Assembly: GCA_003166865.1 (NCBI GenBank)
Contig: PMUP01000049.1
Coordinates: 1 to 50,815, forward strand
Length of the DNA stretch: 50,815 nt
DNA from: Bryobacterales bacterium
Lineage (GTDB): Bacteria; Acidobacteriota; Terriglobia; Bryobacterales; Bryobacteraceae
Direction of reading: 5' to 3'
A program made the position numbers and the translations under genes. The notes under the pieces are model-generated. The model was given only the letters and a program-made list of their open reading frames with translations, had not been told where the DNA came from and did no database searches. Numbering within the stretch: position 1 is the first letter of the stretch; each line of letters opens with the position of its first letter. Below are positions 1 to 9,150 of the stretch, piece by piece.

Positions 1-1461
1 ATCTGCTGCGGGGTTGTGAATCGCGGCGTGGCGATATACCAGAACCTGATCATCGCGCCCATCATCGATGGAAGGCTTGAGGCGCTGGATGCGGAGACCG
101 GCAAGGTTGTGTGGGAATCGCGAGTCGCTTATCCGCAGGAGAACTACACCGTCACCATGGCTCCGCGCATCGCGAAAGGAAAGGTAATTATCGGCGTCAG
201 CGGCTCGGAGTATCCGGTGCGTGGATTTTTCGCCGCCTTCGATGCGGATACCGGCCGTTTTGCGTGGAAGTTTTATACTGTACCCGGCGATCCGTCAAAG
301 CCTTTCGAGAATGCGGCCATGAAAAAGGCTTCCGAGACATGGTCCCCGGAGGCGTGGAAGATGGGCGGCGGTGGCACGGTTTGGGACGGAATGGCGTGGG
401 ATCCCGAGTCGGATTTGATTTACGTCGGCACTGGCAACGCCGGACCCTGGCCCGAAGAGCTTCGTCAATCGAAAGGTAAGGATAACCTCTATGCCTGCTC
501 GGTCCTCGCGGTGCGGCCGGATACCGGCGAATTGAAGTGGTATTTCCAGATGGTTCCCGGCGATTCCTGGGACTATGACAGCGTGCAACAGTTGATGCTT
601 GCCGATCTCACCATCAAAGGACGGCCGCGCAAAGTCATCATGCAGGCCAACAAAGACGGCTTTTACTATGTGCTTGATCGTGTCACGGGCGAGTTCATCT
701 CCGGTCAGCCTTGGGTGCAGGTCACCTGGGCCAAGGGCCTGGATGAGGTGACCGGGCGGCCGATCGTAAACGACGAAGCTCACTACGGCGGCGAGGCAGT
801 TATGCTGACCCCCGGACCGGGAGGCGGACATAACTGGTCTCCCATGTCCTTCAATCCGAGCACCGGCCTGGTTTATGTTCCCAGTTCCACCGGCGGCCTC
901 AACGCATATATGGTAGATGAGGACTTCGTCTACAAGCCGGGCGAAAAGAACTTGGGTATCATCCGGCCAAAGGCACAGCCCGCGACTCCGGATACAGCCG
1001 GCGCCCCCACTGCGGCGCAGACGGCTCCAACAACCAGGCCCTCTCCGCCGTCCATTGGACCAACTCCGCCGGAAGGTCAGCGCAATATTCTGGTCGCTTG
1101 GGATCCGGTGACTCAAAAAGAGCGCTGGCATGCACCCGGCGGCGGTTCGATCGGTGGCGGGACTGTCTCCACTGCGGGGAATCTGGTGTTGCAGGTGATT
1201 CCCGACGGGCGCCTGGTAGCCTATCGCGCCGACACTGGAGAGAAGGTTTTGGATTTCAAGACTGGCCTGCACGGCGGCATGGGTCCGCCGATCACATACA
1301 TGCTTGACGGCAAGCAGTACGTCTCCTTGATGGGCGGCACGGGCAAAGTCATCCCTTCCGTGGGACTCCCTCCGCCCCCTCCCTCGACGACTCCTCCCGG
1401 CTTGCCCCGGTTGTTGACGTTCGTTCTGGACGGCACGCCGTTACCGAGCGCGAGCCAGTAG
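1..1461 (+). CDS. PQQ-dependent alcohol dehydrogenase (5' end cut off)
   Basis: The reading frame is open from the first base, so the gene begins upstream and about 487 residues of the C-terminal part are visible. It starts with adjacent cysteines (bases 4-9) followed by VVNRGVAIY; vicinal cysteines like these form the disulfide ring near PQQ in quinoprotein ethanol dehydrogenases. Further signs are repeated beta-propeller blades, the GTGNAGPW segment around base 430 (calcium/PQQ-contact region) and SWDYD at about 568-582, where the family places its catalytic Asp. A Pro/Thr/Ala-rich insert (about 970-1080) interrupts the last blades and the C-terminus is proline-rich. No CxxCH haem motif follows, so it would need a separate cytochrome c as acceptor. 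Expected to be periplasmic, oxidising alcohols. Substrate unknown. Confidence 0.88.
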   Translation: MCCGVVNRGVAIYQNLIIAPIIDGRLEALDAETGKVVWESRVAYPQENYTVTMAPRIAKGKVIIGVSGSEYPVRGFFAAFDADTGRFAWKFYTVPGDPSKPFENAAMKKASETWSPEAWKMGGGGTVWDGMAWDPESDLIYVGTGNAGPWPEELRQSKGKDNLYACSVLAVRPDTGELKWYFQMVPGDSWDYDSVQQLMLADLTIKGRPRKVIMQANKDGFYYVLDRVTGEFISGQPWVQVTWAKGLDEVTGRPIVNDEAHYGGEAVMLTPGPGGGHNWSPMSFNPSTGLVYVPSSTGGLNAYMVDEDFVYKPGEKNLGIIRPKAQPATPDTAGAPTAAQTAPTTRPSPPSIGPTPPEGQRNILVAWDPVTQKERWHAPGGGSIGGGTVSTAGNLVLQVIPDGRLVAYRADTGEKVLDFKTGLHGGMGPPITYMLDGKQYVSLMGGTGKVIPSVGLPPPPPSTTPPGLPRLLTFVLDGTPLPSASQ

Positions 1462-1506
1462 ACTCATTCGGCCCGACGATAGCGATGATAATAGTGTTAG
1501 GGCTCC

Positions 1507-1731
1507 ATGTCGCTCGAACAGGCAATTCTGGACGCCGTCCGGGCCTTACCGGCGGAGAAGCAACAAGAAATTCTGAGTCATGCTGCTCGGCTTCGAGACG
1601 AATCCGTCAAGAAGAAGCCGTTCAAGAGTGTGAGGGGCCTCTGGGCAGACCTGGGTATTTCGCTGTCGTCTGATGAGATCGAGGAGAATCAGAGCGATAT
1701 GTGGAAGGACTTCCCCAGGGACGACATCTGA
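1507..1731 (+). CDS. VapB-like antitoxin, small
   Basis: A 74-residue acidic, helix-rich protein. The N-terminal half (LEQAILDAVRALPAEKQQE) resembles the helical segment of small antitoxins that pair with PIN-domain toxins. The C-terminal half is acidic and tryptophan-containing (ENQSDMWKDF), typical of the disordered toxin-binding tail. Its TGA overlaps the ATG of a downstream remnant with PIN-domain features (1732-1929), the usual arrangement for vapBC. The family call rests on this context and the sequence style, not on a strong motif. If the toxin is dead, this is an orphan antitoxin. Confidence 0.55.
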   Translation: MSLEQAILDAVRALPAEKQQEILSHAARLRDESVKKKPFKSVRGLWADLGISLSSDEIEENQSDMWKDFPRDDI

Positions 1732-1929
1732 TGCCTGCCGGCAGCCAACGCTCTGGACTCGGCCACTGAGGCCGGGGACTTCATCCACGTCCCATCGATC
1801 CGTGAGCCGCAGCGAGATTCCGGATCTGCCGGTGATCGAATTGTGACCACCACGGCGGCGGCGCTACGCGTCCCGCTGATCAGTCGTGACGGGAAGATTC
1901 GCGCATCGCAGATTCAAACGATCTGGTAG
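1732..1929 (+). pseudogene. Remnant of a PIN-domain (VapC-type) toxin
   Basis: In the frame directly after the antitoxin stop, the bases read ALDSATEAGDFIHVPSI, then 12 unlike residues, then DRIVTTTAAALRVPLISRD and a C-terminus of GKIRASQIQTIW before TAG at 1927-1929. The first block matches the region just after the first helix of PIN toxins. The second matches the end of the domain, with its conserved Asp, 'T.A' helix and 'LISRD' strand. The N-terminal strand with the first catalytic Asp and roughly 40 central residues are missing, and the overlapping ATG at 1731 runs into a stop within 13 codons. This looks like a toxin gene eroded by internal deletion. Confidence 0.6.
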
Positions 1930-2234
1930 GGCCAACCCTCTTAACCATCCGGTGACTTCGCTCCGCCCGATCATTTTCCCTCCCGCTCAACCACTTCCAT
2001 TTCCTCTCTCGCGCAGTCGCCGCTCTTCTCTGTTATTCTCAACCCGAATGCCTGTCGCGTTTTATTCCGCCTGCGTGGCTTCGTTTTCGCAAATCTCAAA
2101 AAAACCGACCGCGCACACACAACACCCCTCCTTGCGCCACCCGTTGCAGAAAGATTCCGGCCCAGCCGCAATCCACCTCCCACTTCCCACAGCCCACCAC
2201 CGCCTTCCCAGCCGCCTGATAACCTGAATCTTAC
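1930..2234 (+). other. Non-coding gap upstream of RNase J
   Basis: About 305 bases without a convincing gene. The plus strand is strongly pyrimidine-rich from 1965 to 2225 (runs of CCC, TTC and CTC), which gives spurious long open frames on both strands. No clear promoter hexamers, hairpin or RNA gene could be picked out. It presumably holds the promoter and 5' leader of the RNase J gene. Confidence 0.5.
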
Positions 2235-3905
2235 ATGTCTGATCACAAGCTGCAGTTGATCCCGTTGGGTGGTTTGGGTGAGTTCGGTATGAACTCGATG
2301 GCCATCCGCTACGGGGACGAAATCATCGTCGTGGACGCCGGCATGATGTTCCCGGATGCCGAACTGCTCGGCGTCGACATCGTTACGCCCGACTTCGCGT
2401 ATCTCGAGCAGAATCGTGACAAGGTTCTTGCCTTGATCCTGACCCACGGTCACGAAGATCACATCGGCGCGGTTCCGTTCCTGCTCAGCGAAATCAATGT
2501 GCCTGTTTACAGCGCGGCGTTTACGCTGGCTTTGGTGGAGCGGCGCTTGGAAGAGCACGGACTTTTGGACGGCGCGAAGCTCCACAAAGTGAAGCCCGGC
2601 TCCAAGGTGTCCATCGGAGCGTTCAGCATCGAGTTCATTCACGTCACGCACTCCATCGTGAGTGCCATGGCGCTGGCCATTACCACGCCGCTCGGCGTCA
2701 TCATTCACACCGGCGACTTCAAGGTGGATCCCACGCCCACCGACAACGAGCCTTTCGATCTTCACACTTTCGCCGAATACGGCAAGCGCGGAGTCCTGCT
2801 GCTGATGTCGGACTCCACCAACGTCGACCGGCCGGGCTACACCGAAAGCGAGCGCGCCGTGCGTCCGCGCCTGGACGAAATCTTCTATCGCGCCGAGCGG
2901 CGTCTGGTGATCTCCTGCTTCAGTTCTTCTATTCACCGTCTCCAGCAAATCCTGGATGTGGCTGCCGAGTATGGCCGCAAAGTGGCGTTTCTTGGACGCA
3001 GCATAAATAACGTCACGGAAATCGCGCATTCGCTCGGCTTGTTGCATCTGCCGGATGGAATTCTGTTGCGCCCGCAGGACATCATGCAGGCCGCTCCGGA
3101 CAAAGTCGTGGTGGTTGCTTCCGGCACCCAAGGCGAGCCAATGTCGGCGCTGTCGCGGATCGCCGTCGATAATCACAAAAACCTGTCAGTGGACCGCGGC
3201 GACACGGTGGTGCTTAGCGCGCGCATCATTCCCGGCAACGAGAAGGGCATTTACCGGATGATCAACCACTTTGCCAAACGTGGCGCCGACGTGATCTACG
3301 GCAGCATGAATCCGCCCGTGCATGTGTCGGGGCATGGAAGTATCGAAGAGCTGAGACTGATCCTGAACCTGCTCCGGCCCCGCTATTTTCTCCCGATCCA
3401 CGGCGAGTATCGCCAGATGGCTAAACACGCCGCGCTGGCTTCACACCTACGGGGCGCGGGCCTGGAGGAAACTTTCACGCTCGAAACCGGCGAGACGCTT
3501 GAAATCGATCGCACCGGCGCGCGCCGGGGCGAAAAAGTCGCGGTGGGCCGAGTATGCATCGACTCCGGAACCATCGACGAAGTGGTGGAAGACATCGTGA
3601 TTCGCGACCGCCGCCATCTTTCCGAAGACGGCTTCGTGCTGCCGATCATCGCCATCAATAAGCATTCCGGCAAGAGCGAAACGCTGCCGGAAATCGTGAG
3701 CCGCGGCTTCATGTCGTTTGAGGACGGCTCAGGACTTTTGCAGCAGGCGCGCCAAGTGGTGGCCAGGACGCTCGAGTCATCCAGCCGGGAAGAGCTGACC
3801 GATTGGGGCGTGATGCAGGAAAAAATCCGGGCGGATTTGAAGCGTTTCTTGAACAAAGAAACGCAGCGCAGGCCGTTGATCATGCCGGTGATCTTAGAGG
3901 TTTAG
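2235..3905 (+). CDS. rnj: Ribonuclease J
   Basis: A 556-residue beta-lactamase/beta-CASP ribonuclease, the usual length for RNase J. It combines 5'-3' exonuclease and endonuclease activity in mRNA turnover and rRNA maturation, in the cytoplasm. The N-terminus has the family pattern IPLGGLGEFGMNSMAI, the zinc-binding motif HGHEDHIGA at residues 71-79, a downstream GDFK (motif III type) and SDSTN, the beta-CASP segment FSSSIHRLQ, and PIHGEYRQ near residue 390, followed by the C-terminal domain. The start ATG at 2235 gives the normal N-terminus. The FAD oxidase lies directly downstream on the same strand. Confidence 0.95.
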   Translation: MSDHKLQLIPLGGLGEFGMNSMAIRYGDEIIVVDAGMMFPDAELLGVDIVTPDFAYLEQNRDKVLALILTHGHEDHIGAVPFLLSEINVPVYSAAFTLALVERRLEEHGLLDGAKLHKVKPGSKVSIGAFSIEFIHVTHSIVSAMALAITTPLGVIIHTGDFKVDPTPTDNEPFDLHTFAEYGKRGVLLLMSDSTNVDRPGYTESERAVRPRLDEIFYRAERRLVISCFSSSIHRLQQILDVAAEYGRKVAFLGRSINNVTEIAHSLGLLHLPDGILLRPQDIMQAAPDKVVVVASGTQGEPMSALSRIAVDNHKNLSVDRGDTVVLSARIIPGNEKGIYRMINHFAKRGADVIYGSMNPPVHVSGHGSIEELRLILNLLRPRYFLPIHGEYRQMAKHAALASHLRGAGLEETFTLETGETLEIDRTGARRGEKVAVGRVCIDSGTIDEVVEDIVIRDRRHLSEDGFVLPIIAINKHSGKSETLPEIVSRGFMSFEDGSGLLQQARQVVARTLESSSREELTDWGVMQEKIRADLKRFLNKETQRRPLIMPVILEV

Positions 3906-3925
3906 AATTCAGAATTCAGAATTCA
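3905..3925 (+). repeat. Three tandem copies of GAATTCA
   Basis: A perfect 7-bp unit repeated three times, starting on the last base of the RNase J stop codon and followed by GGATTG. It sits exactly where the N-terminus of the downstream FAD oxidase should be. A change in the number of 7-bp units would shift any frame read through it. Confidence 0.9.
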
Positions 3926-4002
3926 GGATTGAAGACGCGTCGGGATTCTGCGGGCAGGCCGACCGCGTCATTGCGCCCGCCTCAGAAGCAGAACTCCTCG
4001 AC

Positions 4003-5250
4003 GTGATCGCAGCCGCCTCGGAGCAACGCATTCCCATGACGATTCTCGGAACCGGCACCGGATTGACTGGAGGAGGAGTTCCGCAGGGCGGCTGGGCGAT
4101 TTCGCTCGAGAAATTTCGGCGCCTCGAAATCTTTCCGGGCCGAGCCATCGCAGGCGCCGGCGTATCGCTCGAAGCGGTGCAAGCCGCTGCTTCCCGCACC
4201 GGTCAGTTCTACGCACCCGACCCGACTGAGCGCACCGCCAGCATCGGCGGGACCATCGCCACCAACGCCAGCGGATCGCGCAGCTTTCGTTATGGCAGCA
4301 CGCGCCGGCATCTTCTCGCGCTGCGAGTTGCGCTCATGGATGGCCGCGTTCTCGACATTCATCGCGGCGACAAAATCGATTTCGCCGTGCCCGCCCTTCC
4401 GCTGCCTGACACCACCAAGAACACGGCTGGTTATCAACTCGCGCCGGGAATGGACTGGATTGACCTGTTCACGGGCAGCGAGGGCACGCTCGGCATCGTG
4501 GTCGAAGCCGAGTTGCAACTTTTGCCTGCTCCTGCCGCTGTGCTGGCGGGCGTCGTCTTCTTCGGAACCGATGCCGCGGCTCTCGACGCCGTTGACGCCT
4601 GGCGCGACATCCCAGGCCTCCGCATGATCGAATACTTCGACGAAAGATCGCTCGCGTTCTTGCGCCCGCACTTCGAGGAGGTGCCCGAGCATGCCGGCGC
4701 AGCGTTGCTGATGGAACAGGAAAACAGCGACATCGATTTCTGGGCCGAGCACGCGTCAGAGCACGCGAACGAAGACAGTTGGTTTGCCGAGAGCGATCGG
4801 GACCGCGAGCGCTTCCGGCGCTTCCGTCATGCGCTACCTGAGTTGGTCAACGATACCATGCGCCGCCGAGGGTTTATGAAACTTGGCTCCGATTACGCCG
4901 TCCCGCTCGCGCGCAATCGCGAGATGCTTGAGTTTTACCATGCGCAGTTGCTGCAGCAAGCGCTCGACTACATGATCTTCGGACACATCGGCGACGCGCA
5001 TGTGCACGTCAACATCCTGTCCAAGTCGCAGGCTGAATTCGAAGCTGGTCAGCGGCTCATGCTCGACTTCGCGCGGTACGCGGTGGAGCTCGGTGGCACC
5101 GTCTCGGCCGAGCACGGCCTAGGCAAACGTAAGGCGCACCTGCTCGAACTGCAGTACACGCCCGCTCAGATCGAAGCGATGAAGGCGGTAAAGAAGCGTC
5201 TGGACCCGCAGTGGCTTCTGAACCGCGGAAACCTGTTCGTGCCGCCGTAG
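4003..5250 (+). CDS. FAD-linked oxidase, GlcD/D-lactate dehydrogenase type
   Basis: At least 415 residues from the first standard start (GTG 4003). It has the FAD-binding type 4 fold: TGTGLTGGGVP (pyrophosphate loop, about residue 16), a TASIGGTIATNASGSRSFRYG segment and GSEGTLGIVVEAEL. The C-terminal cap has HIGDAHVHVNIL and the family-typical SAEHGLGKRKAHLLE, ending in NRGNLFVPP. It should oxidise a 2-hydroxy acid such as D-lactate or glycolate at the membrane or in the cytoplasm. The frame is open and family-like upstream of 4003 (an EDASGFCGQADRVIAPASEA-like stretch from 3931), so translation probably begins earlier, perhaps at ATT 3928. Even then the usual first 40 or so residues are missing. 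It may be N-terminally truncated. Confidence 0.85.
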   Translation: MIAAASEQRIPMTILGTGTGLTGGGVPQGGWAISLEKFRRLEIFPGRAIAGAGVSLEAVQAAASRTGQFYAPDPTERTASIGGTIATNASGSRSFRYGSTRRHLLALRVALMDGRVLDIHRGDKIDFAVPALPLPDTTKNTAGYQLAPGMDWIDLFTGSEGTLGIVVEAELQLLPAPAAVLAGVVFFGTDAAALDAVDAWRDIPGLRMIEYFDERSLAFLRPHFEEVPEHAGAALLMEQENSDIDFWAEHASEHANEDSWFAESDRDRERFRRFRHALPELVNDTMRRRGFMKLGSDYAVPLARNREMLEFYHAQLLQQALDYMIFGHIGDAHVHVNILSKSQAEFEAGQRLMLDFARYAVELGGTVSAEHGLGKRKAHLLELQYTPAQIEAMKAVKKRLDPQWLLNRGNLFVPP

Positions 5251-5270
5251 TCACCGCTTTCGGTAATTGC

Positions 5271-6907
5271 CTATTGCCCTTTGCGCAGCTGATCCAGCAG
5301 TTGCTGCACGCGTGGATCGGGATCGAGCTTCTGCGCTGCTTCCAATTCGGCAATCGCGCTGGGCAGTTGGCCTTCTACATGCGCGAGCGCCCTCCCTAGA
5401 TTGGCATGAGCTTGCACCAGCCTAGGTTGCAACCGCACTGCGGCCTTCCACTCCTGAATAGCGTCGGGCATCCGTCCCGGCGTTCGGGCAAAAGCGTTCC
5501 CCAGATTCTTGTGCAGCTGGGCGAATCGCGGTTGACTGTGCAAGGCTGCTTGATATTCGGCGATTGCGTCGGGCAGCCGTCCCGGTATCTTCTCCAAAGC
5601 GGTTCCCAGATTCAGGTGTGCACGGGCGTCACCGGGAACCACATTGACCGCGCTCGACCACAGGCTCAGTTCATCGTGCCAATCGAAGTTGCGGGCGTAT
5701 GTTCGGATGGCGAGTGCCAGGCACGCGACCACCCATCGCGATCCAGCCAACCCCGGGGGCTTGCGGGCCAACTGGAAGAAAATCGGCGCCCTAGCTCGTA
5801 GATCGCGGCAACCACGCATCCAACCAAGCCGATCGAGGGCAGATAGAGGAAGCGCTCGGCCATTATCGGCACCTCCAGCGCGGTAGGCGAGAGAGCAACG
5901 AAAAAGAAAAAGACGAAGAAGAACATCGCCTTCGATCTGCGCCGCCAACGGACCGCAAGCGCAATGGCGCATAGGCAGACGGCCAGCACGATCAGCACCT
6001 TGCCATCTTCCCAGGTCGAAAGCTTCCATCTGAAACCGGGAATCGCGTTGAAGGAATAATCGGCTGACAAGTGGTCCGGCCAGACAAAAAGCCGTATGGC
6101 TTTGCCGATGATCTTGAGGATGCTGACGAGCGCAGTCCAGAACCCGGAGGCAGCAGCCAGATTCTCGCTGACGACCGACATTATCGACGTGTGCAGCTGG
6201 ATACGCAGATAGGCGAAGGCGGCAAAAGGCAACAACAAGGCAGCGTAGGCAGGGGCGCGGGCGCGCCAACTCGCGCGCTCGGACCACGTAAGATCGTAGA
6301 CCAGCAGGATGCCCGGCAAATCGGCGGCGTTCTCTTTGGACAGCAGTCCGATGGCTTGCGCGGCCACCATTGCCGCCAGCAGCTCGGCGCGGCCCACGAT
6401 GTTGGTGACCGATTCGGTGAGCAGCGGATGCAATCCCCAGATCGCAGCGAACGCCAAGGCCAGCGCCGGCGCGTCAAAAATCAAAATGCCCAGTGCGTAC
6501 ACCAGAGACACATTCACACCGTGCAGCACGAAATTAAACCAGTGATAACCTGCCGGGTTCGCGCCATTGTCGAACACCGCATAGTTCACTAGGTACGACA
6601 AAGTGGTGACCGGCCGATAAAGTCCCTATGTGGGAGCGATGTGCCAATACCCTTCGGTCAGAATAGCCCCGATGTTCCGCGCTGTTACTGGCCGGATGCG
6701 GGGATCTTCGAGGAGCGCCGGAGTGTTATCGAAGAAAATGCCGGCTTGAAAGGAATTGGAATACGCCGCCAGAGCCAATGCCCAAAGCAGCAGCAGGCGG
6801 CGCCCGTGTCGACTCCAGACCAGGCTAACAATCTTGCGCACGAAGTGCTGCCTGGCCGCGGGTGGTGGTGTCTCGCGGGATCTGCGAGGCTTTTGAATCT
6901 TCCTCAC
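5271..6907 (-). pseudogene. Broken copy of the membrane/TPR glycosyltransferase-like gene
   Basis: A degenerate duplicate of the intact gene at 7004-9142. It starts with the same RKIQKPRRSRETPPP and ends in a near-identical QLLDQLRKGQ. Four lesions are visible. A TCG codon has become TAG at 6628-6626. An 81-bp segment is missing near 6380, corresponding to 8526-8606, which in the intact copy lies between 9-bp GCCGCCAGC repeats, so it fits slippage. A net two-base insertion around 5715-5760 shifts the frame. Only three C-terminal TPR units remain instead of seven. The rest is still highly similar at DNA level. No single protein of the original kind can be made from it. Confidence 0.88.
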
Positions 6908-6940
6908 TTCACGAGCAGCATAACGCGCTGATTGATCCCC

Positions 6941-7001
6941 ACCATCATGCGCGTCCTACGTTAACCTGTCGAAAAAGCGCCTGCCGATCTTCTGGCGGGC
7001 T
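6941..7001 (+). other. Possible decayed copy of the his attenuator
   Basis: The gap between the two duplicate genes contains ACCATCATGCGCGTC at 6941-6955 and CGCCTGCCGATCTTCTGGCGGGCT at 6978-7001. These resemble the His-codon run (ACCATCATCGGCACGTC) and the terminator (CGCCCGCCGACAACTTGGCGGGCT) of the real attenuator at 9182-9290, in the same order. The leader ATG and the T-run are gone. This suggests that the duplicated unit included the his leader, whose left copy then decayed. The resemblance is by eye only. Confidence 0.5.
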
Positions 7002-7003
7002 GC

Positions 7004-9142
7004 CTATTTCCGCCCTTTGCGCAGCCGGTCCAGCATCTGCTGCACTTGTGGATCGGGATGGATCCTCTGCGCCGCTTCCAATTCGGCAATCGCGCTGGGC
7101 AGTTGGTCTATCTGCGCCAGCGCGCTCCCCAGATTGGCATGCGCTTGCGCCAGATTGGGTTGTAACTGAAGCGCGGCCCGCCACTCCCGAATGGCATCCG
7201 TCAGCCGGCCCGGCGTCTGGGCTAGAGCGTTCGCCAGGTTGTTGTGCGCCTCGGCGAATCGGGGCTGACTGTGCAGCGCTGCTTGATATTCGGCGATTGC
7301 GTCGGGCAGGCGGCCGGGCATTTGCGCGAACGCGTTTCCGAGGTTGTAGTGCGCTTCGCCGAGATCGGGGTCGCTGCTCACCGCTGCCTGCCACTCGCCC
7401 ATCGCGTCCGTCAAGCGCCCAGGCATCCGCTCGAACGCGTTGCCTAAGTTGTTATGCGCCTCCGCGAAATCGGGCTGAATTCGCAAGGCCGCCTGAAACT
7501 CCCCGATCGCGTCGGGCAGTTGTCCCGGCATTCGCGCCAGCAGGCAGCCGAGGTTATAGTGCATAGCGGCGGCCCCGTCTCCTTTCATGCGCAGCGCCGC
7601 CTGGAACTCGGTGACCGCATCCTGGGCGCGGTCGGGCATTTGCGCCAGCGCGCGTCCCAGGTTGTAATGCTCTTGCGCGCCATTCGGCGAGATCCGCAAT
7701 GCTGTTTGAAGCTCGGCAATCGCGTCGGGCAATCGTCCTGGTATCTGCGCCAAAGCGTTTCCCAGATTCATGTGTGCGCGGGCATTCCAGGGAACCACAT
7801 TGACCGCGCTCGACCACAGGCTCAGCTCATCGTGCCAATCGGAGTTGCGGGCGTATGTTCGCATGCCGAGTGCCAGGCACACGACACCCATCGCGATCCA
7901 GGCAACCTGCGGGCTTGCGGGCCAGCTTGGCGAAAGCCGGCGCCCAAGCGCGTAGATCGCGGCAACTACGCATCCAACCAAGCCGATCGAGGGCAGATAG
8001 AGGAAGCGCTCGGCCATTATCGGCACCTCCAGCGCGGTAGGCGAGAGAGCAACGAAAAAGAAAAAGACGAAGAAGAACATCGCCTTCGATCTGCGCCGCC
8101 AACGGACCGCAAGCGCAATGGCGCATAGGCAGACGGCCAGTACGACCAGCACTTGGCCATCTTCCCAGGTCGAGAACCTCCAGCCGAACTTGGGAATCGA
8201 ACTGCGCGAATAGTCGGCTGACAAGTGGTCCGGCCAAATAAAAAGCCGGATGGATTTGCCGATGATCCTGAGGCTGTTGGCCCGCGGTGCCCAGAACCCG
8301 GAGCGACTTGCAAGACCCTTGCTGAGGGCCACCGCTAAGCGCGTGTGCAGTTGGCTCCGCAGATAGAGGAACGCGGCAAAAGGCAACGCCAAGGCAGCGT
8401 AGGCAGGGGCGCGGGCGCGCCAACTCGCGCGCTCGGACCACGTAAGATCGTAGACCAGCAGGATGCCCGGCAAAACGGCGGCGTTCTCTTTGGACAGCAG
8501 TCCGATGGCTTGCGCGGCCACCATTGCCGCCAGCCACCAGTGCTTGCGCCGTCCTGTGGCGGAAGCCCACTGTACATAGCACAACAAGCCCGCCAGGACT
8601 CCGAACGCCGCCAGCAGGTCGGCGCGGCCCACGATATTGGTGACCGATTCGGTGAGCAGCGGATGCAATCCCCAGATCGCAGCGAACGCCAAGGCCAGCG
8701 CCGGCGCGTCAAAAATCAAAATGCCCAGTGCGTACACCAGTGACACATTCACACCGTGCAGCACGAAATTAAACCAGTGATAACCTGCCGGGTTCGCGCC
8801 ATTGTCGAACACCGCATAGTTCACTAGGTACGACAAAGTGGTGACCGGCCGATAAAGTCCCGATGTCGGAGTGATGTGCCAATACCCTTCGGTCAGAATA
8901 GCCCCGATGTTCCGCGCTGTTACTGCCCGGATGCGGGGGTCTTCGAGGAGCGCCGGAGTGTTATCGAAGAAAATGCCGGCTTGAAAGGAATTGGAATACG
9001 CGGCCAGAGCCAATGCCCAAAGCAGCAGCAGGCGGCGCCCGTGTTGACTCCAGACCAGGCTAACAATCTTGCGCACGAAGTGCTGCCTGGCTGCGGGCGG
9101 TGGTGTCTCGCGGGATCTTCGAGGCTTTTGAATCTTCTTCAC
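7004..9142 (-). CDS. TMTC-like membrane protein with seven TPR units
   Basis: A 712-residue protein starting at GTG 9142. A basic cytoplasmic N-terminus (KKIQKPRRSRE) is followed by about ten hydrophobic segments up to about residue 400, then seven tandem TPR units of about 36 residues (AHxNLGxALxxxPGRLxDAIxEF). The membrane part has FFDNTPALLEDPRI, PDHLSADYS and AERFLYLPSIG, which resemble the conserved loops of TMTC-type (DUF1736) O-mannosyltransferase-like GT-C proteins. It probably transfers a sugar from a lipid carrier on the outer face of the inner membrane, with the TPR part binding partner proteins; that is inference. A TATACT box (9157-9152) lies nine bases from the start codon, so the mRNA may have almost no leader. 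It diverges from the his operon. Confidence 0.8.
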   Translation of the reverse strand: MKKIQKPRRSRETPPPAARQHFVRKIVSLVWSQHGRRLLLLWALALAAYSNSFQAGIFFDNTPALLEDPRIRAVTARNIGAILTEGYWHITPTSGLYRPVTTLSYLVNYAVFDNGANPAGYHWFNFVLHGVNVSLVYALGILIFDAPALALAFAAIWGLHPLLTESVTNIVGRADLLAAFGVLAGLLCYVQWASATGRRKHWWLAAMVAAQAIGLLSKENAAVLPGILLVYDLTWSERASWRARAPAYAALALPFAAFLYLRSQLHTRLAVALSKGLASRSGFWAPRANSLRIIGKSIRLFIWPDHLSADYSRSSIPKFGWRFSTWEDGQVLVVLAVCLCAIALAVRWRRRSKAMFFFVFFFFVALSPTALEVPIMAERFLYLPSIGLVGCVVAAIYALGRRLSPSWPASPQVAWIAMGVVCLALGMRTYARNSDWHDELSLWSSAVNVVPWNARAHMNLGNALAQIPGRLPDAIAELQTALRISPNGAQEHYNLGRALAQMPDRAQDAVTEFQAALRMKGDGAAAMHYNLGCLLARMPGQLPDAIGEFQAALRIQPDFAEAHNNLGNAFERMPGRLTDAMGEWQAAVSSDPDLGEAHYNLGNAFAQMPGRLPDAIAEYQAALHSQPRFAEAHNNLANALAQTPGRLTDAIREWRAALQLQPNLAQAHANLGSALAQIDQLPSAIAELEAAQRIHPDPQVQQMLDRLRKGRK

Positions 9143-9150
9143 TTCACGAG

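Noticed and set aside
1971-3176. 401-codon open frame on the minus strand opposite RNase J
   Set aside because: Antisense to a strongly supported gene; its N-terminal end and composition do not resemble any protein.
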